Positions 31,584-40,487 of a stretch of DNA of 64,000 nt are shown piece after piece. The stretch lies in contig NZ_CP058595.1 of NCBI RefSeq assembly GCF_013402795.1, positions 2,830,001 to 2,894,000 of the forward strand, given 5' to 3'. Each line of letters starts with the position of its first letter. Within the stretch, counting starts at the first letter, position 1. The notes under the pieces are model-generated. The model did not search any database. It was not told the DNA's origin and saw only the letters and a program-made list of their open reading frames with translations. The position numbers and the translations under genes are program-made. The DNA comes from Costertonia aggregata. GTDB taxonomy: Bacteria > Bacteroidota > Bacteroidia > Flavobacteriales > Flavobacteriaceae.

Positions 31584-32708
31584 ATGAAGCAGGATTTTTA
31601 TGAAATATTGGGCATCTCAAAAAGTGCCAGTGCCGCTGAAATAAAGAAGGCGTACCGTAAAAAGGCAATAGAATTTCACCCGGATAAAAATCCCGGGGAT
31701 GCCAAGGCAGAGGAGATGTTCAAAAAAGCTGCCGAGGCCTACGAGGTGTTGAGCGACCCCGATAAAAAGGCACGATATGATCAGTATGGCCATGCCGCTT
31801 TTGAAGGTGGTGGTTTTGGCGGTGCTGGGGGAGGTATGAATATGGATGATATCTTTAGTCAGTTCGGGGATATCTTTGGTAGTGCTTTTGGTGGTGGTGG
31901 CGGTTTTAGTGGTTTTGGCGGCTTTGGGGGTGGCCAAAGACGTGTTAAGGGCAGCAACCTTAGAATTAGGGTCAAGCTCACGTTAGAGGAAATTGCCAAC
32001 GGTGTAGAAAAAAAAGTAAAGGTCCGCAGAAAAGTTCAAGCCAGCGGTGTTACCTATAAAACCTGTTCAACGTGTAATGGCCAAGGGCAGGTCACCAAAA
32101 TACAGAATACGATTTTAGGTAGAATGCAAACCGCAGCACCCTGCAATACCTGTGGCGGTAGCGGTCAAATTTTGGACAAACGCCCCAGCGATGCGGATGC
32201 TCAGGGTTTAAAGGTCGCTGAGGAAACGGTTTCCATCAAAATACCCGCAGGTGTTGAGGGAGGTATGCAACTCAAAGTTCCAAATAAAGGTAACGAGGCT
32301 CCAGGTAATGGGGTGCCCGGTGATTTGTTGGTAGCCATTGAAACCAAAGATCACGAAACCTTAAAAAGAGAAGGTGACAATCTACATTATGATTTGTATA
32401 TAAGTATTTCTGAAGCTGTTTTGGGTACTTCCAAGGAAATTGATTCGGTAAGTGGTAAGGTGCGTATCAAATTGGAACCTGGAATTCAATCAGGAAAAAT
32501 ATTGAGATTGAGAGGAAAAGGTATTTCGAGTTTGAACGGGTATGGTGCGGGTGATCTTTTGGTACATGTTAACGTTTGGACGCCCAAGGAGCTCAACAAA
32601 GAGCAGCGCGAATTTTTTGAGCGTATGCAAAAGACCGAGAATTTTGAACCAAAACCAGAAAAATCCGACAAATCGTTCTTTGAAAAAGTTAAAGATATGT
32701 TCTCGTAA
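31584..32708 (+). CDS. dnaJ: chaperone DnaJ with reduced zinc-finger domain
   Basis: 374 residues. J-domain with HPD at residues 32-34, a Gly/Phe-rich region at about 75-118, then the Cys-rich domain and two substrate-binding beta domains. Only two CxxCxGxG motifs are present (Cys161/164 and Cys187/190) instead of the usual four. By alignment with E. coli DnaJ, motifs 2 and 3 (zinc site II) remain and motifs 1 and 4 (site I) are gone. Works with DnaK and GrpE. Second gene of the grpE operon. Confidence 0.96.
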   Translation: MKQDFYEILGISKSASAAEIKKAYRKKAIEFHPDKNPGDAKAEEMFKKAAEAYEVLSDPDKKARYDQYGHAAFEGGGFGGAGGGMNMDDIFSQFGDIFGSAFGGGGGFSGFGGFGGGQRRVKGSNLRIRVKLTLEEIANGVEKKVKVRRKVQASGVTYKTCSTCNGQGQVTKIQNTILGRMQTAAPCNTCGGSGQILDKRPSDADAQGLKVAEETVSIKIPAGVEGGMQLKVPNKGNEAPGNGVPGDLLVAIETKDHETLKREGDNLHYDLYISISEAVLGTSKEIDSVSGKVRIKLEPGIQSGKILRLRGKGISSLNGYGAGDLLVHVNVWTPKELNKEQREFFERMQKTENFEPKPEKSDKSFFEKVKDMFS

Positions 32709-32799
32709 CGTTATTTGATTTCAATTTTAAATAAAAAACGTATATTTGATTTAGTAATAGGAAACTATTACTAATTTTCTTTTTCATAGCAATTTTTTT

Positions 32800-32838
32800 C
32801 CCATCCTTAATCTCATTAAGGGTGGGTTTTGTTTTTAA
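32800..32838 (+). terminator. intrinsic terminator after dnaJ
   Basis: CCCATCCTTAAT (32800-32811) pairs with ATTAAGGGTGGG (32815-32826), one mismatch, 3-base loop, followed by TTTTGTTTTT. About 92 bases after the dnaJ stop. Confidence 0.85.
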
Positions 32839-32871
32839 CCCAAAATCAAAATCTCTTTTACCGTATTTACA

Positions 32872-32879
32872 TATCTTTG
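32872..32879 (+). promoter_or_regulatory. -7 box for the ABC exporter operon
   Basis: TATCTTTG, matching TAnnTTTG, 15 bases before ATG 32894. No convincing -33 element. It argues for the ATG at 32894 over the upstream in-frame ATG at 32822. Confidence 0.45.
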
Positions 32880-32893
32880 ATAAAATCGCTTAC

Positions 32894-33823
32894 ATGAATA
32901 CAGTTCTGGTCGCAGAAAACGTTACCAAGAAATATGGGGAACATGTTGCACTCAACAATGTTTCGTTGGAAATACCTAAAAATAGCATTTATGGGCTATT
33001 GGGCCCCAATGGTGCAGGTAAGACCACATTGATCAGAATCATAAATCAGATCACCTTTCCGGACGAAGGTGCCGTTTATTTTGACGGAGAACCTCTAAAG
33101 CCCCAACATATAAGTATGATAGGGTATTTACCCGAGGAAAGAGGACTCTACAAAAGTATGAAAGTAGGCGAACAAGCCTTGTATTTGGCACAGCTAAAAG
33201 GCATAGAAAAAGCTGAGGCAAAGAAAAGATTGAAATTTTGGTTTGATAAATTCGGAATCGGTGATTGGTGGGGTAAAAAAGTACAAGAACTTTCCAAAGG
33301 TATGGCCCAGAAAATCCAATTTATAGTTACCGTATTGCACGAGCCAAAATTGTTGATTTTTGATGAGCCATTTAGTGGCTTTGACCCTATTAATGCCAAT
33401 ATTATCAAAGATGAAATTTTAAAACTGAAGGCGAACGGTACTTCGATTATTTTTTCTACCCACAGGATGGAATCTGTAGAGGAACTATGTGAATACATTG
33501 CTTTGATCCATGAATCCGAAAAAATACTGGACGGTAAGTTGTCGGACATAAAGAAGGCCTACAAAAACAATATTTTTAACGTAGGTATTGAAGCACCTAA
33601 TGGTGAAGCACTCTTGAATGAGCTCAACGGTAAATTTCAAATTCTTTCTTCAAAAGACAACAAACCCGATATGCAATTGGATGTTTCCGTTCAGTTGCCT
33701 TCATCCCAAACCAAGGAATTTTTGGGTTATTTATCCGAGAAGGGCAACATCAACCATTTTGAGGAGACCATCCCTAGTGCCAACGATATTTTTATTCAAA
33801 CCATACAAAACAGGCGTAAATGA
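32894..33823 (+). CDS. ABC transporter ATP-binding protein (NatA-like)
   Basis: 309 residues from ATG 32894 (MNTVLVAENVTKKYG). Complete nucleotide-binding domain: Walker A GPNGAGKTT, Q-loop, signature LSKGMAQK, Walker B KLLIFDEPFSGFDP, switch His in STHRM; the C-terminal about 80 residues match the DUF4162 tail of Na+ efflux type ATPases. Pairs with the permease gene, overlapping it by 4 bases. Likely exports Na+ or another small substrate; not proven by sequence. Confidence 0.94.
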   Translation: MNTVLVAENVTKKYGEHVALNNVSLEIPKNSIYGLLGPNGAGKTTLIRIINQITFPDEGAVYFDGEPLKPQHISMIGYLPEERGLYKSMKVGEQALYLAQLKGIEKAEAKKRLKFWFDKFGIGDWWGKKVQELSKGMAQKIQFIVTVLHEPKLLIFDEPFSGFDPINANIIKDEILKLKANGTSIIFSTHRMESVEELCEYIALIHESEKILDGKLSDIKKAYKNNIFNVGIEAPNGEALLNELNGKFQILSSKDNKPDMQLDVSVQLPSSQTKEFLGYLSEKGNINHFEETIPSANDIFIQTIQNRRK

Positions 33824-35148
33824 AAAAGTTGGTGTTGATCATAAAACGAGAGTATTTGGCCAAGGTACGCAACAAATCATTTGTAATCATGACTTTTTTG
33901 AGCCCCATACTCATGGTGGGTATGGTAGTGCTTATAGCATTTTTGACCAAGGTCAACGATAGTGAAAAAAGAGTTCTGGGAGTGTTGAACCAAAGCGATT
34001 ATTTCTCCAATGAATTTGTTGCCACCGAAAGTACTTCATACGTTGATTTTAAAGATATTTCTTTGGAACAGGCCAAAGATTCGGTAATCGGTATGGGGTA
34101 TTATGGCCTACTGTACATACCTTCTCGCATTAATTTGGAAGAGGTCGTCAAAAACGCATATTTCTACACGAAAGATGCCCCAAGCTCATCTGTTTTAAAT
34201 GGTCTTGAGGATATCTTTGAAGATCGGCTAAGACAGCACAGGCTTCAAAAACTGGGGGTTTCTTCCAGTGATTTTGCTAATGTAGATGCAGATTTTGATA
34301 TGCGAACCGCCACTTTTGACGGGCAGGAAAACTTAAAAAGCATCAATGAAGTAAAAGCCATAATCGGTGGTGGTTTTGGTTATCTTATCATGATGTTCAT
34401 TATTATATATGGTGGTTTTGTAATGCGTAGCGTTATCGAGGAAAAAACCAGTAGAATTATCGAAGTCATCATTTCTTCGGTAAAACCCTTTCAGCTCATG
34501 CTAGGAAAAATTATCGGCACATCGTTGGCCGGTATAACCCAATTCGCTATTTGGATAGTATCCGCATCTGCACTGCTCTTTATCGCTTTATTGGTTTTTG
34601 ATATCGATACCCAAATGTTGGCCAAAGGGTCGAGTATTCCCGGCGGTATGAATGCTTCGGTTCTTTCGCAGAATCAAGCAATGTTGACCATAGGACAGGA
34701 TTTGTTCAACCTTCCTTGGTTTATGCTGATAAGTTTTTTTCTTGTGTATTTCGTATTGGGCTACTTAATTTATAGCTCTATTTATGCCGCAATAGGGGCA
34801 TCCGTAGACAATGAAACGGATACGCAACAATTTATATTTCCTATCATATTGCCATTGATGTTAGCCATATATGTTGGCTTCTTTTCGGTTTTTAGCAACC
34901 CGCACGGACCTATTGCCGTAGGCTTTTCGTTGTTTCCTTTGACCTCTCCTATTGTAATGCTCATGCGTTTGCCGGGAGGCATTGGTGATGGTGGTGTACC
35001 GGTATGGCAATTAGCTACTTCGATTTTTTTATTGATGATTACCTTTATGGGGATCGTTTGGTTGGCAGCCAAAATATATCGTGTGGGGATTTTGATGTAC
35101 GGTAAAAAACCAAGTTATAAGGAACTGTACAAATGGTTAAAGTATTGA
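33820..35148 (+). CDS. ABC-2 type permease (NatB-like)
   Basis: 442 residues. One N-terminal span, a large extracytoplasmic domain (about 50-180) and five or six C-terminal spans, the ABC-2/NatB layout. VIEEKTSRIIEVIISSVKPFQLMLGKIIG is the conserved cytoplasmic coupling region (split here by its turns). Start ATG overlaps the ATPase stop (ATGA). Together they make an inner-membrane exporter. Confidence 0.92.
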   Translation: MKKLVLIIKREYLAKVRNKSFVIMTFLSPILMVGMVVLIAFLTKVNDSEKRVLGVLNQSDYFSNEFVATESTSYVDFKDISLEQAKDSVIGMGYYGLLYIPSRINLEEVVKNAYFYTKDAPSSSVLNGLEDIFEDRLRQHRLQKLGVSSSDFANVDADFDMRTATFDGQENLKSINEVKAIIGGGFGYLIMMFIIIYGGFVMRSVIEEKTSRIIEVIISSVKPFQLMLGKIIGTSLAGITQFAIWIVSASALLFIALLVFDIDTQMLAKGSSIPGGMNASVLSQNQAMLTIGQDLFNLPWFMLISFFLVYFVLGYLIYSSIYAAIGASVDNETDTQQFIFPIILPLMLAIYVGFFSVFSNPHGPIAVGFSLFPLTSPIVMLMRLPGGIGDGGVPVWQLATSIFLLMITFMGIVWLAAKIYRVGILMYGKKPSYKELYKWLKY

Positions 35149-35152
35149 TAAT

Positions 35153-36040
35153 ATGGTACAGGAAGATCAAAGCAAAGTCGAGGAAATCATAAAAGAGGAT
35201 ATTTGGGGTTCAATAAAGGATTTTTTAGAATTGGGCTTTCACTGGGGCGAAGGTGAAAAATCCATCCATATCACTATTGGTCTTCTGCTTTTATTGGCGG
35301 CAGCTTTTATAATGACCAGTTTTGTCTTAAAATGGTTAAGGCATCTTTTCACGAGAAAGATGGATTCCGAGGACAAGCTAAAGTTCATAAGTGTATTTAA
35401 ATTTATACGTTATGTTGCTTATTTAGCTGCCATATTGGTAACCATGAGCGCGGCAGGTATTGATATCACGATCTTGCTCACGGCATCTGCGGCACTATTT
35501 GTTGGTCTGGGTCTTGCTTTGCAAGAATTGTTTCAGGATATTATTGGTGGCATTATTATCATAGTCGACAAAACTTTAAGTGTTGGTGATATCGTAGAGG
35601 TAAACGGTAAAGTTGGTAAGGTTTTTGAAATAAAGCTCAGAACAACGCGGGCGATAACCAGGGACGATAAGGTTATTATCATTCCCAACCATAAGTTCAT
35701 CAGTGATTTGGTATTTAATTATACCCAAAATCATAAGACAACACGAGAAAGGGTCGCGGTAGGTGTAGCCTATGGGAGCAACGTAGATTTAGTGACCGAG
35801 ATACTGATGGATGTAGTAACTCATCAAAAAGGAGTTTTAAAAAACCCAAAACCATTTGTTCTGTTTGAGGATTTTGGGGATTCTGCCCTGTTGTTTTCGG
35901 TAAACTTTTTCATTACCGACAGTTTTTCGGATCCGAGGGTCAAAAGCGCGATACGTTATGCCATTGATGCAAAATTTAGGGAGAACAACATTACGATTCC
36001 GTTTCCGCAGCGCGATGTACATATTTACAACACAAAATAA
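35153..36040 (+). CDS. mechanosensitive ion channel, MscS family
   Basis: 295 residues. Three N-terminal membrane spans, pore-lining TM3 with ALFVGLGLALQELFQDIIGGI, then the beta domain VGDIVEVNGKVGKVFEIKLRTT, IIPNHKFISD, and the C-terminal domain ending FPQRDVHIY. Opens on membrane tension to release solutes. Four bases after the ABC permease gene and 12 before the response regulator, so likely one operon of four genes. Confidence 0.95.
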   Translation: MVQEDQSKVEEIIKEDIWGSIKDFLELGFHWGEGEKSIHITIGLLLLLAAAFIMTSFVLKWLRHLFTRKMDSEDKLKFISVFKFIRYVAYLAAILVTMSAAGIDITILLTASAALFVGLGLALQELFQDIIGGIIIIVDKTLSVGDIVEVNGKVGKVFEIKLRTTRAITRDDKVIIIPNHKFISDLVFNYTQNHKTTRERVAVGVAYGSNVDLVTEILMDVVTHQKGVLKNPKPFVLFEDFGDSALLFSVNFFITDSFSDPRVKSAIRYAIDAKFRENNITIPFPQRDVHIYNTK

Positions 36041-36052
36041 AAAATATACAGC

Positions 36053-37216
36053 ATGTCTAAAATATTGGTAGTAGAAGATGAAGCGGCCATACGTAGAGTC
36101 TTGGTCAAAATTTTATCTGAAGAAAGTGATACCTATTCTGTAGAAGAAGCGGAAGACGGTCTAAAAGGTCTTGAAATCCTTAAAAAAGATGATTTTGATT
36201 TGGTACTTTGTGACATAAAAATGCCAAAAATGGATGGTGTCGAGGTTCTCGAAGCTGTAAAAAAATTAAAACCGGAGATACCTTTTATAATGATTTCCGG
36301 TCATGGCGATTTAGATACGGCCGTTAACACAATGCGATTGGGAGCTTTTGATTATATATCAAAACCACCCGATTTAAATAGATTGCTTACCACGGTCAGA
36401 AATGCGTTGGATAGAAAAGAGCTAGTGGTAGAAAACAAGATTCTCAAAAAAAAAGTAAGTAAAAATTACGAAATGGTAGGGGAGAGCGATGCCATAAACT
36501 CCATTAAGGAAATTATAGAAAAAGTCGCCCCGACCGATGCCCGGGTACTGATTACGGGCGGCAACGGTACCGGGAAAGAATTGGTGGCACATTGGGTGCA
36601 TGAAAAAAGTCAACGTAGTTCGGCACCCTTTATTGAAGTCAACTGTGCCGCAATCCCGTCGGAACTAATAGAAAGTGAGCTTTTTGGTCACGTAAAAGGA
36701 GCGTTTACATCTGCGGTAAAAGATAGGGCGGGTAAATTTGAGGCTGCTAATAAAGGTACTATTTTCTTGGATGAAATAGGGGATATGAGCCTGTCGGCGC
36801 AGGCTAAAGTGTTGCGTGCCTTACAGGAAAACAAAATTTCCAGGGTAGGTACCGATAAGGATATTAAAGTTGATGTACGCGTATTGGCCGCCACGAATAA
36901 AAATTTGAAAAAGGAAATCGAAGAAGGCCGTTTTCGGGAAGATCTATATCACAGGTTAGCCGTAATCTTGATAAAAGTACCCGCTTTGAACGACCGCAGG
37001 GACGATATTCCTATATTGATTGAACATTTTTCCAAAAAAATTGCATCCGAACAGGGTAATACTACCAAAACATTTTCCAATAAAGCTATTGATTTATTGA
37101 AAGGATATGATTGGACGGGAAATATAAGGGAACTGAGAAACGTTGTGGAGCGTCTTATCATATTGGGAGGGGCTGAAGTTTCCGAAGATGATGTAAAACT
37201 TTTTGCCAGCAAATAA
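36053..37216 (+). CDS. sigma-54-type response regulator without DNA-binding domain
   Basis: 387 residues. Receiver domain with Asp54 (VLCDIKMPK), then an AAA+ sigma-54-interaction domain: Walker A ITGGNGTGKE (167-176), GAFTSA loop at 216-221 (the canonical loop is GAFTGA), Walker B TIFLDEIGD and arginine-finger region ATNKNLKKEI. The chain ends about 20 residues after WTGNIRELRNVVERL, so the Fis-type HTH found in NtrC relatives (about 60-80 more residues) is missing. No frameshift is visible: stop TAA is followed by unrelated sequence. Partner kinase not nearby. Confidence 0.93.
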   Translation: MSKILVVEDEAAIRRVLVKILSEESDTYSVEEAEDGLKGLEILKKDDFDLVLCDIKMPKMDGVEVLEAVKKLKPEIPFIMISGHGDLDTAVNTMRLGAFDYISKPPDLNRLLTTVRNALDRKELVVENKILKKKVSKNYEMVGESDAINSIKEIIEKVAPTDARVLITGGNGTGKELVAHWVHEKSQRSSAPFIEVNCAAIPSELIESELFGHVKGAFTSAVKDRAGKFEAANKGTIFLDEIGDMSLSAQAKVLRALQENKISRVGTDKDIKVDVRVLAATNKNLKKEIEEGRFREDLYHRLAVILIKVPALNDRRDDIPILIEHFSKKIASEQGNTTKTFSNKAIDLLKGYDWTGNIRELRNVVERLIILGGAEVSEDDVKLFASK

Positions 37217-37241
37217 AAGAGGATATTTATTCAAATACGAT

Positions 37242-37931
37242 TCAATCGCATTTTTCCTCTAATTTTTTGATGGCTCTTGCGACTATCTCCTTGGTCTTTA
37301 GATTATAGTATTTTTTGCCCTCGCTTAAATCGGGCAGTAAAAGTTTTTGCTCACAATTTTCATAAACTTTCGTGCAATAGGCTTTCGCTTCATTACAGTC
37401 CAATGACATGATTAGGTGGTTCAATGAATTGTCAAAGTCAATTAAAGATTCATCTATTTTCTTGTAAAATGCCTGGCTTGAAGGTTTTATCCTATTTTTT
37501 TCCTTTATTTCTAGACCGGTGGTGTTCATGACCAATACATCACTTCCATATTTACTGTCATGCAAATCATGTTTTTCTATAGCTTCAAGACTGCCCAGTG
37601 CATACTCTAGAGCTCTTTTCAAAAGAATTCTACTACCGCTGAGAGTTGATGTTCTCGTAGCTTTTTTTAGATTGTCCAAACTTTCGTTGATATTGTCCAA
37701 AGCGTAGTCGCATCCGCAGGCCTCGAACTGTTTTCTGGACTTTTCGATAGCGTTAAGCGCCTTGAATGTATGGTATCTTGAGATTTGATGGTCTTTTGCA
37801 TCAATGGCCTTCTCCGTTTGGGAAGTGATAAAACCAATGTTGGAACCTGCATATTCACAAGCCTCGCTCAAAGAAAATGAAGTAAGCGAAAAAAAAGCCA
37901 ATACGCAGAGCGTGCAGAATATGGTTTTCAT
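37242..37931 (-). CDS. secreted helical protein with paired cysteines, unknown
   Basis: 229 residues, signal peptide cleaved near residue 24 (SFSLSEA). Mature chain is all helical, Lys/Glu rich, with CEYAG, CGCDYA, DCNEAKAYC and NCEQ Cys motifs and a C-terminal Cys, so two or three disulfides or metal sites are likely. No family recognised beyond similar flavobacterial proteins. Upstream (37954-37971) is an inverted repeat TAATGTA/TACATTA that could be an operator. Convergent with the sigma-54-type regulator. Confidence 0.75.
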   Translation of the reverse strand: MKTIFCTLCVLAFFSLTSFSLSEACEYAGSNIGFITSQTEKAIDAKDHQISRYHTFKALNAIEKSRKQFEACGCDYALDNINESLDNLKKATRTSTLSGSRILLKRALEYALGSLEAIEKHDLHDSKYGSDVLVMNTTGLEIKEKNRIKPSSQAFYKKIDESLIDFDNSLNHLIMSLDCNEAKAYCTKVYENCEQKLLLPDLSEGKKYYNLKTKEIVARAIKKLEEKCD

Positions 37932-37953
37932 GTTTAATAAGATGTTGGGTGCG

Positions 37954-37971
37954 TAATGTATAAGTACATTA
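37954..37971. promoter_or_regulatory. possible operator upstream of the secreted Cys protein gene
   Basis: Inverted repeat TAATGTA - TAAG - TACATTA, 23 bases before the start codon at 37931. Confidence 0.3.
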
Positions 37972-38133
37972 CAAGTATAAAGTTAAGTAGTTGTTATCTG
38001 TAAGTGCTATTTTTTCGACAAACTACGGTTAAAAAAGATATGGTATTCTGTTGGCTGTGGGATTACGGCTCAAAGCCCTTTTTTTCCGATGAATAGTATA
38101 CTGTTTAATAGGAAAATATTTTATCTTGAACCT

Positions 38134-39012
38134 ATGGATGAAATCGATATCAAAACATACAAAGCCACATCGGGACTAAACTTATCCGATTATGGCACCT
38201 ATGAAGATTTTAAAAAATCGGATAAGGATTTAAAAAAACAATTGAAAACCGTTCGCAAGGTACTGGGCGACTTTCAAGATACGCTTTACGCACATGGTAA
38301 ATACAGTGTACTTATTTGTATTCAGGGTATGGATACTTCGGGCAAGGATAGCCTAATAAGAGAAGTTTTCAAGGATTTTAATGTAAGAGGGGTTGTAGTT
38401 CACAGTTTTAAAGTGCCGACCGAACTGGAGCTAAAGCACGATTATATATGGAGGCATTATATCGCCTTACCGGCCAAAGGAAAATTTGGCGTTTTTAATA
38501 GAACCCACTATGAGAATGTTTTGGTGACCAGGGTACATCCCGAATATATTTTGGGCGAACATATTCCCGGTGTGCATGATGTAGCTGATATAAATCAAAA
38601 TTTTTGGGACAAACGTTTTGAACAGATCAATGCTTTTGAGCGTCATATCTCAGAGAACGGTACTATCATCTTCAAATTCTTTTTACATCTTTCCAAAGAA
38701 GAGCAAAGGCAAAGGTTGCTCCGGCGGTTGGAGCTAAAGCGAAAAAACTGGAAGTTTTCCCCAGGGGACCTCAAGGAACGCAAGTTATGGGATTCGTATA
38801 TGCAATGTTATCAAGAGGCCATTTCCAAAACTACAAAGCCGCACGCCCCATGGTTTATCATCCCTGCGGACAATAAAAAGGCGGCTCGGGTAATATTTGC
38901 CAATATATTGTTGCAAGAATTAAAAAAATACAAAGATATTACCGAACCAGAGTTGGATGAAAAAATAAAGGCTAATTTAGAGCAATACAAAAACCAATTA
39001 CAAAGCGAATGA
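38134..39012 (+). CDS. polyphosphate kinase 2 family protein
   Basis: 292 residues from ATG 38134 (MDEIDIKTYKATSG); ATG 38089 would add 15 hydrophobic residues not typical of the family. PPK2 enzymes phosphorylate nucleotides using polyphosphate. Walker A GMDTSGKDSL and the lid/Walker B region GVFNRTHYENVLVTRVHPE are clear, with FFLHLSKEEQRQRLLRR later. Short single-domain class. Cytoplasmic. Its stop overlaps the start of the M28 peptidase gene by 4 bases. Confidence 0.93.
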   Translation: MDEIDIKTYKATSGLNLSDYGTYEDFKKSDKDLKKQLKTVRKVLGDFQDTLYAHGKYSVLICIQGMDTSGKDSLIREVFKDFNVRGVVVHSFKVPTELELKHDYIWRHYIALPAKGKFGVFNRTHYENVLVTRVHPEYILGEHIPGVHDVADINQNFWDKRFEQINAFERHISENGTIIFKFFLHLSKEEQRQRLLRRLELKRKNWKFSPGDLKERKLWDSYMQCYQEAISKTTKPHAPWFIIPADNKKAARVIFANILLQELKKYKDITEPELDEKIKANLEQYKNQLQSE

Positions 39013-40400
39013 AATCAAGCAAACTATACGTTGTGGCATTCTTGTGCGTTACATCGTTATTCTCTCAAAAATCCGATGAGCAACAAATAAAGTCGATTTA
39101 TGATCTGGCCTTGACCCAAGGCAAATCGTATGATTGGTTGAACCACTTGTCCAACCAAATCGGCGGACGGTTATCTGGCTCCGTTCAAGCGGAGCAAGCT
39201 GTAGATTATACCAAATCCCAGTTAGACTCCCTTGGTTTTGATAAGGTTTGGTTACAGCCCGTTATGGTACCCAAATGGGTTCGTGGCATTCCGGAATTCG
39301 CTTATATAGAGAGTAAGCCTGGTATTACGACCAATGTGCCCATTTGCGCTTTGGGCGGTTCGGTAGCTACCCCTCCAGGCGGTATAAAAGCAAATGTTGT
39401 TGAGGTTCAAAGCATAGAGGAGCTTGAATCTTTGGGCGAGGCCAAGCTAAAAGGTAAGATAGTGTTCTTTAACCGGCCCATGCAAGCCGACTTGATCAGT
39501 ACTTTTGCCGCTTATTCGGGATGTGTTGACCAACGGGGTCAAGGTGCAGCTGAAGCAGGAAAATATGGGGCTGTGGGCGTTATTGTCCGCTCCATGAATT
39601 TACGTTTGGACGATTACCCGCACACAGGTGCAATGGGGTATGGCGATACACCAAGTGAAAACAGAATACCTGCCGCTGCCATTAGTACAAATGGAGCGGA
39701 ATTATTGAGTACTACCTTAAAGCTTAACCCTAACATTCAATTTTACTTTAAACAAAATTGTAAACAGCTTGATGATGTAAAATCCTATAATGTTATTGCA
39801 GAAATCAAGGGAAGTACGTTCCCTAACGAAATTATGGTCGTTGGTGGGCATTTGGACTCATGGGACCTGGGTGATGGCGCACACGACGATGGTGCGGGTT
39901 GTGTACAAAGTATGGAAGCTCTTCGTTTGTTAAAGGAAACGGGCTATACACCAAAAAGGACTATTAGGGTTGTACTTTTCATGAACGAGGAGAATGGTTT
40001 ACGAGGCGGAAAAGAATACGCCGCAGTGGCAAAAAACAAAAACGAAAGCCATGTTTTTGCACTGGAAAGCGATGCGGGTGGGTTTACGCCTAGAGGTTTT
40101 TCCTTTAATGCATCCGAGGATAATATAAATATGGCCAAAAATTGGGCTACACTTTTTGAACCTTACTTAATTCATGTCTTCGTTGAAGGTTATGGTGGTG
40201 CTGACATCAATCCGTTAAAGAACAATAACGATGATATAGTTTTGGCCGGACTTAGACCAGATTCCCAGCGTTACTTTGACCATCACCATGCGGAGAACGA
40301 CACTTTTGAACATATCAACAAAAGAGAGCTTGAGCTTGGTGGTGCTACCATGGCCAGCTTAATTTATCTTTTTGATAAATACGGAACTATAAAAAAATAG
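39009..40400 (+). CDS. secreted M28 metallopeptidase (carboxypeptidase Q-like)
   Basis: 463 residues, signal peptide ending about VTSLFSQ. PA-like insert in the first half and a di-zinc M28 catalytic domain: GGHLDSWDLGDGAHDDGAGC, MNEENGLRGGKEYA, LESDAGGF, and a late His in FDHHHAENDTFEH. The zinc ligands His/Asp/Glu/Asp/His are all present. Likely an aminopeptidase or dipeptidase in the periplasm. Coupled to the PPK2 gene by an ATGA overlap. Confidence 0.92.
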   Translation: MKSSKLYVVAFLCVTSLFSQKSDEQQIKSIYDLALTQGKSYDWLNHLSNQIGGRLSGSVQAEQAVDYTKSQLDSLGFDKVWLQPVMVPKWVRGIPEFAYIESKPGITTNVPICALGGSVATPPGGIKANVVEVQSIEELESLGEAKLKGKIVFFNRPMQADLISTFAAYSGCVDQRGQGAAEAGKYGAVGVIVRSMNLRLDDYPHTGAMGYGDTPSENRIPAAAISTNGAELLSTTLKLNPNIQFYFKQNCKQLDDVKSYNVIAEIKGSTFPNEIMVVGGHLDSWDLGDGAHDDGAGCVQSMEALRLLKETGYTPKRTIRVVLFMNEENGLRGGKEYAAVAKNKNESHVFALESDAGGFTPRGFSFNASEDNINMAKNWATLFEPYLIHVFVEGYGGADINPLKNNNDDIVLAGLRPDSQRYFDHHHAENDTFEHINKRELELGGATMASLIYLFDKYGTIKK

Positions 40401-40434
40401 AACGAAGTTTATTGGGAAACTAAATTTGGATAAC

Positions 40435-40465
40435 TTCGTTACTCCTCACTTTTTAAGTACCTTTG
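40435..40465 (+). promoter_or_regulatory. promoter of the PPIase fusion gene
   Basis: TTCG (40435-40438), 19-base spacer, TACCTTTG (40458-40465). -7 box exact, -33 box one mismatch. Confidence 0.55.
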
Positions 40466-40487
40466 CGGCTCATTAAAATAGAGCAAA

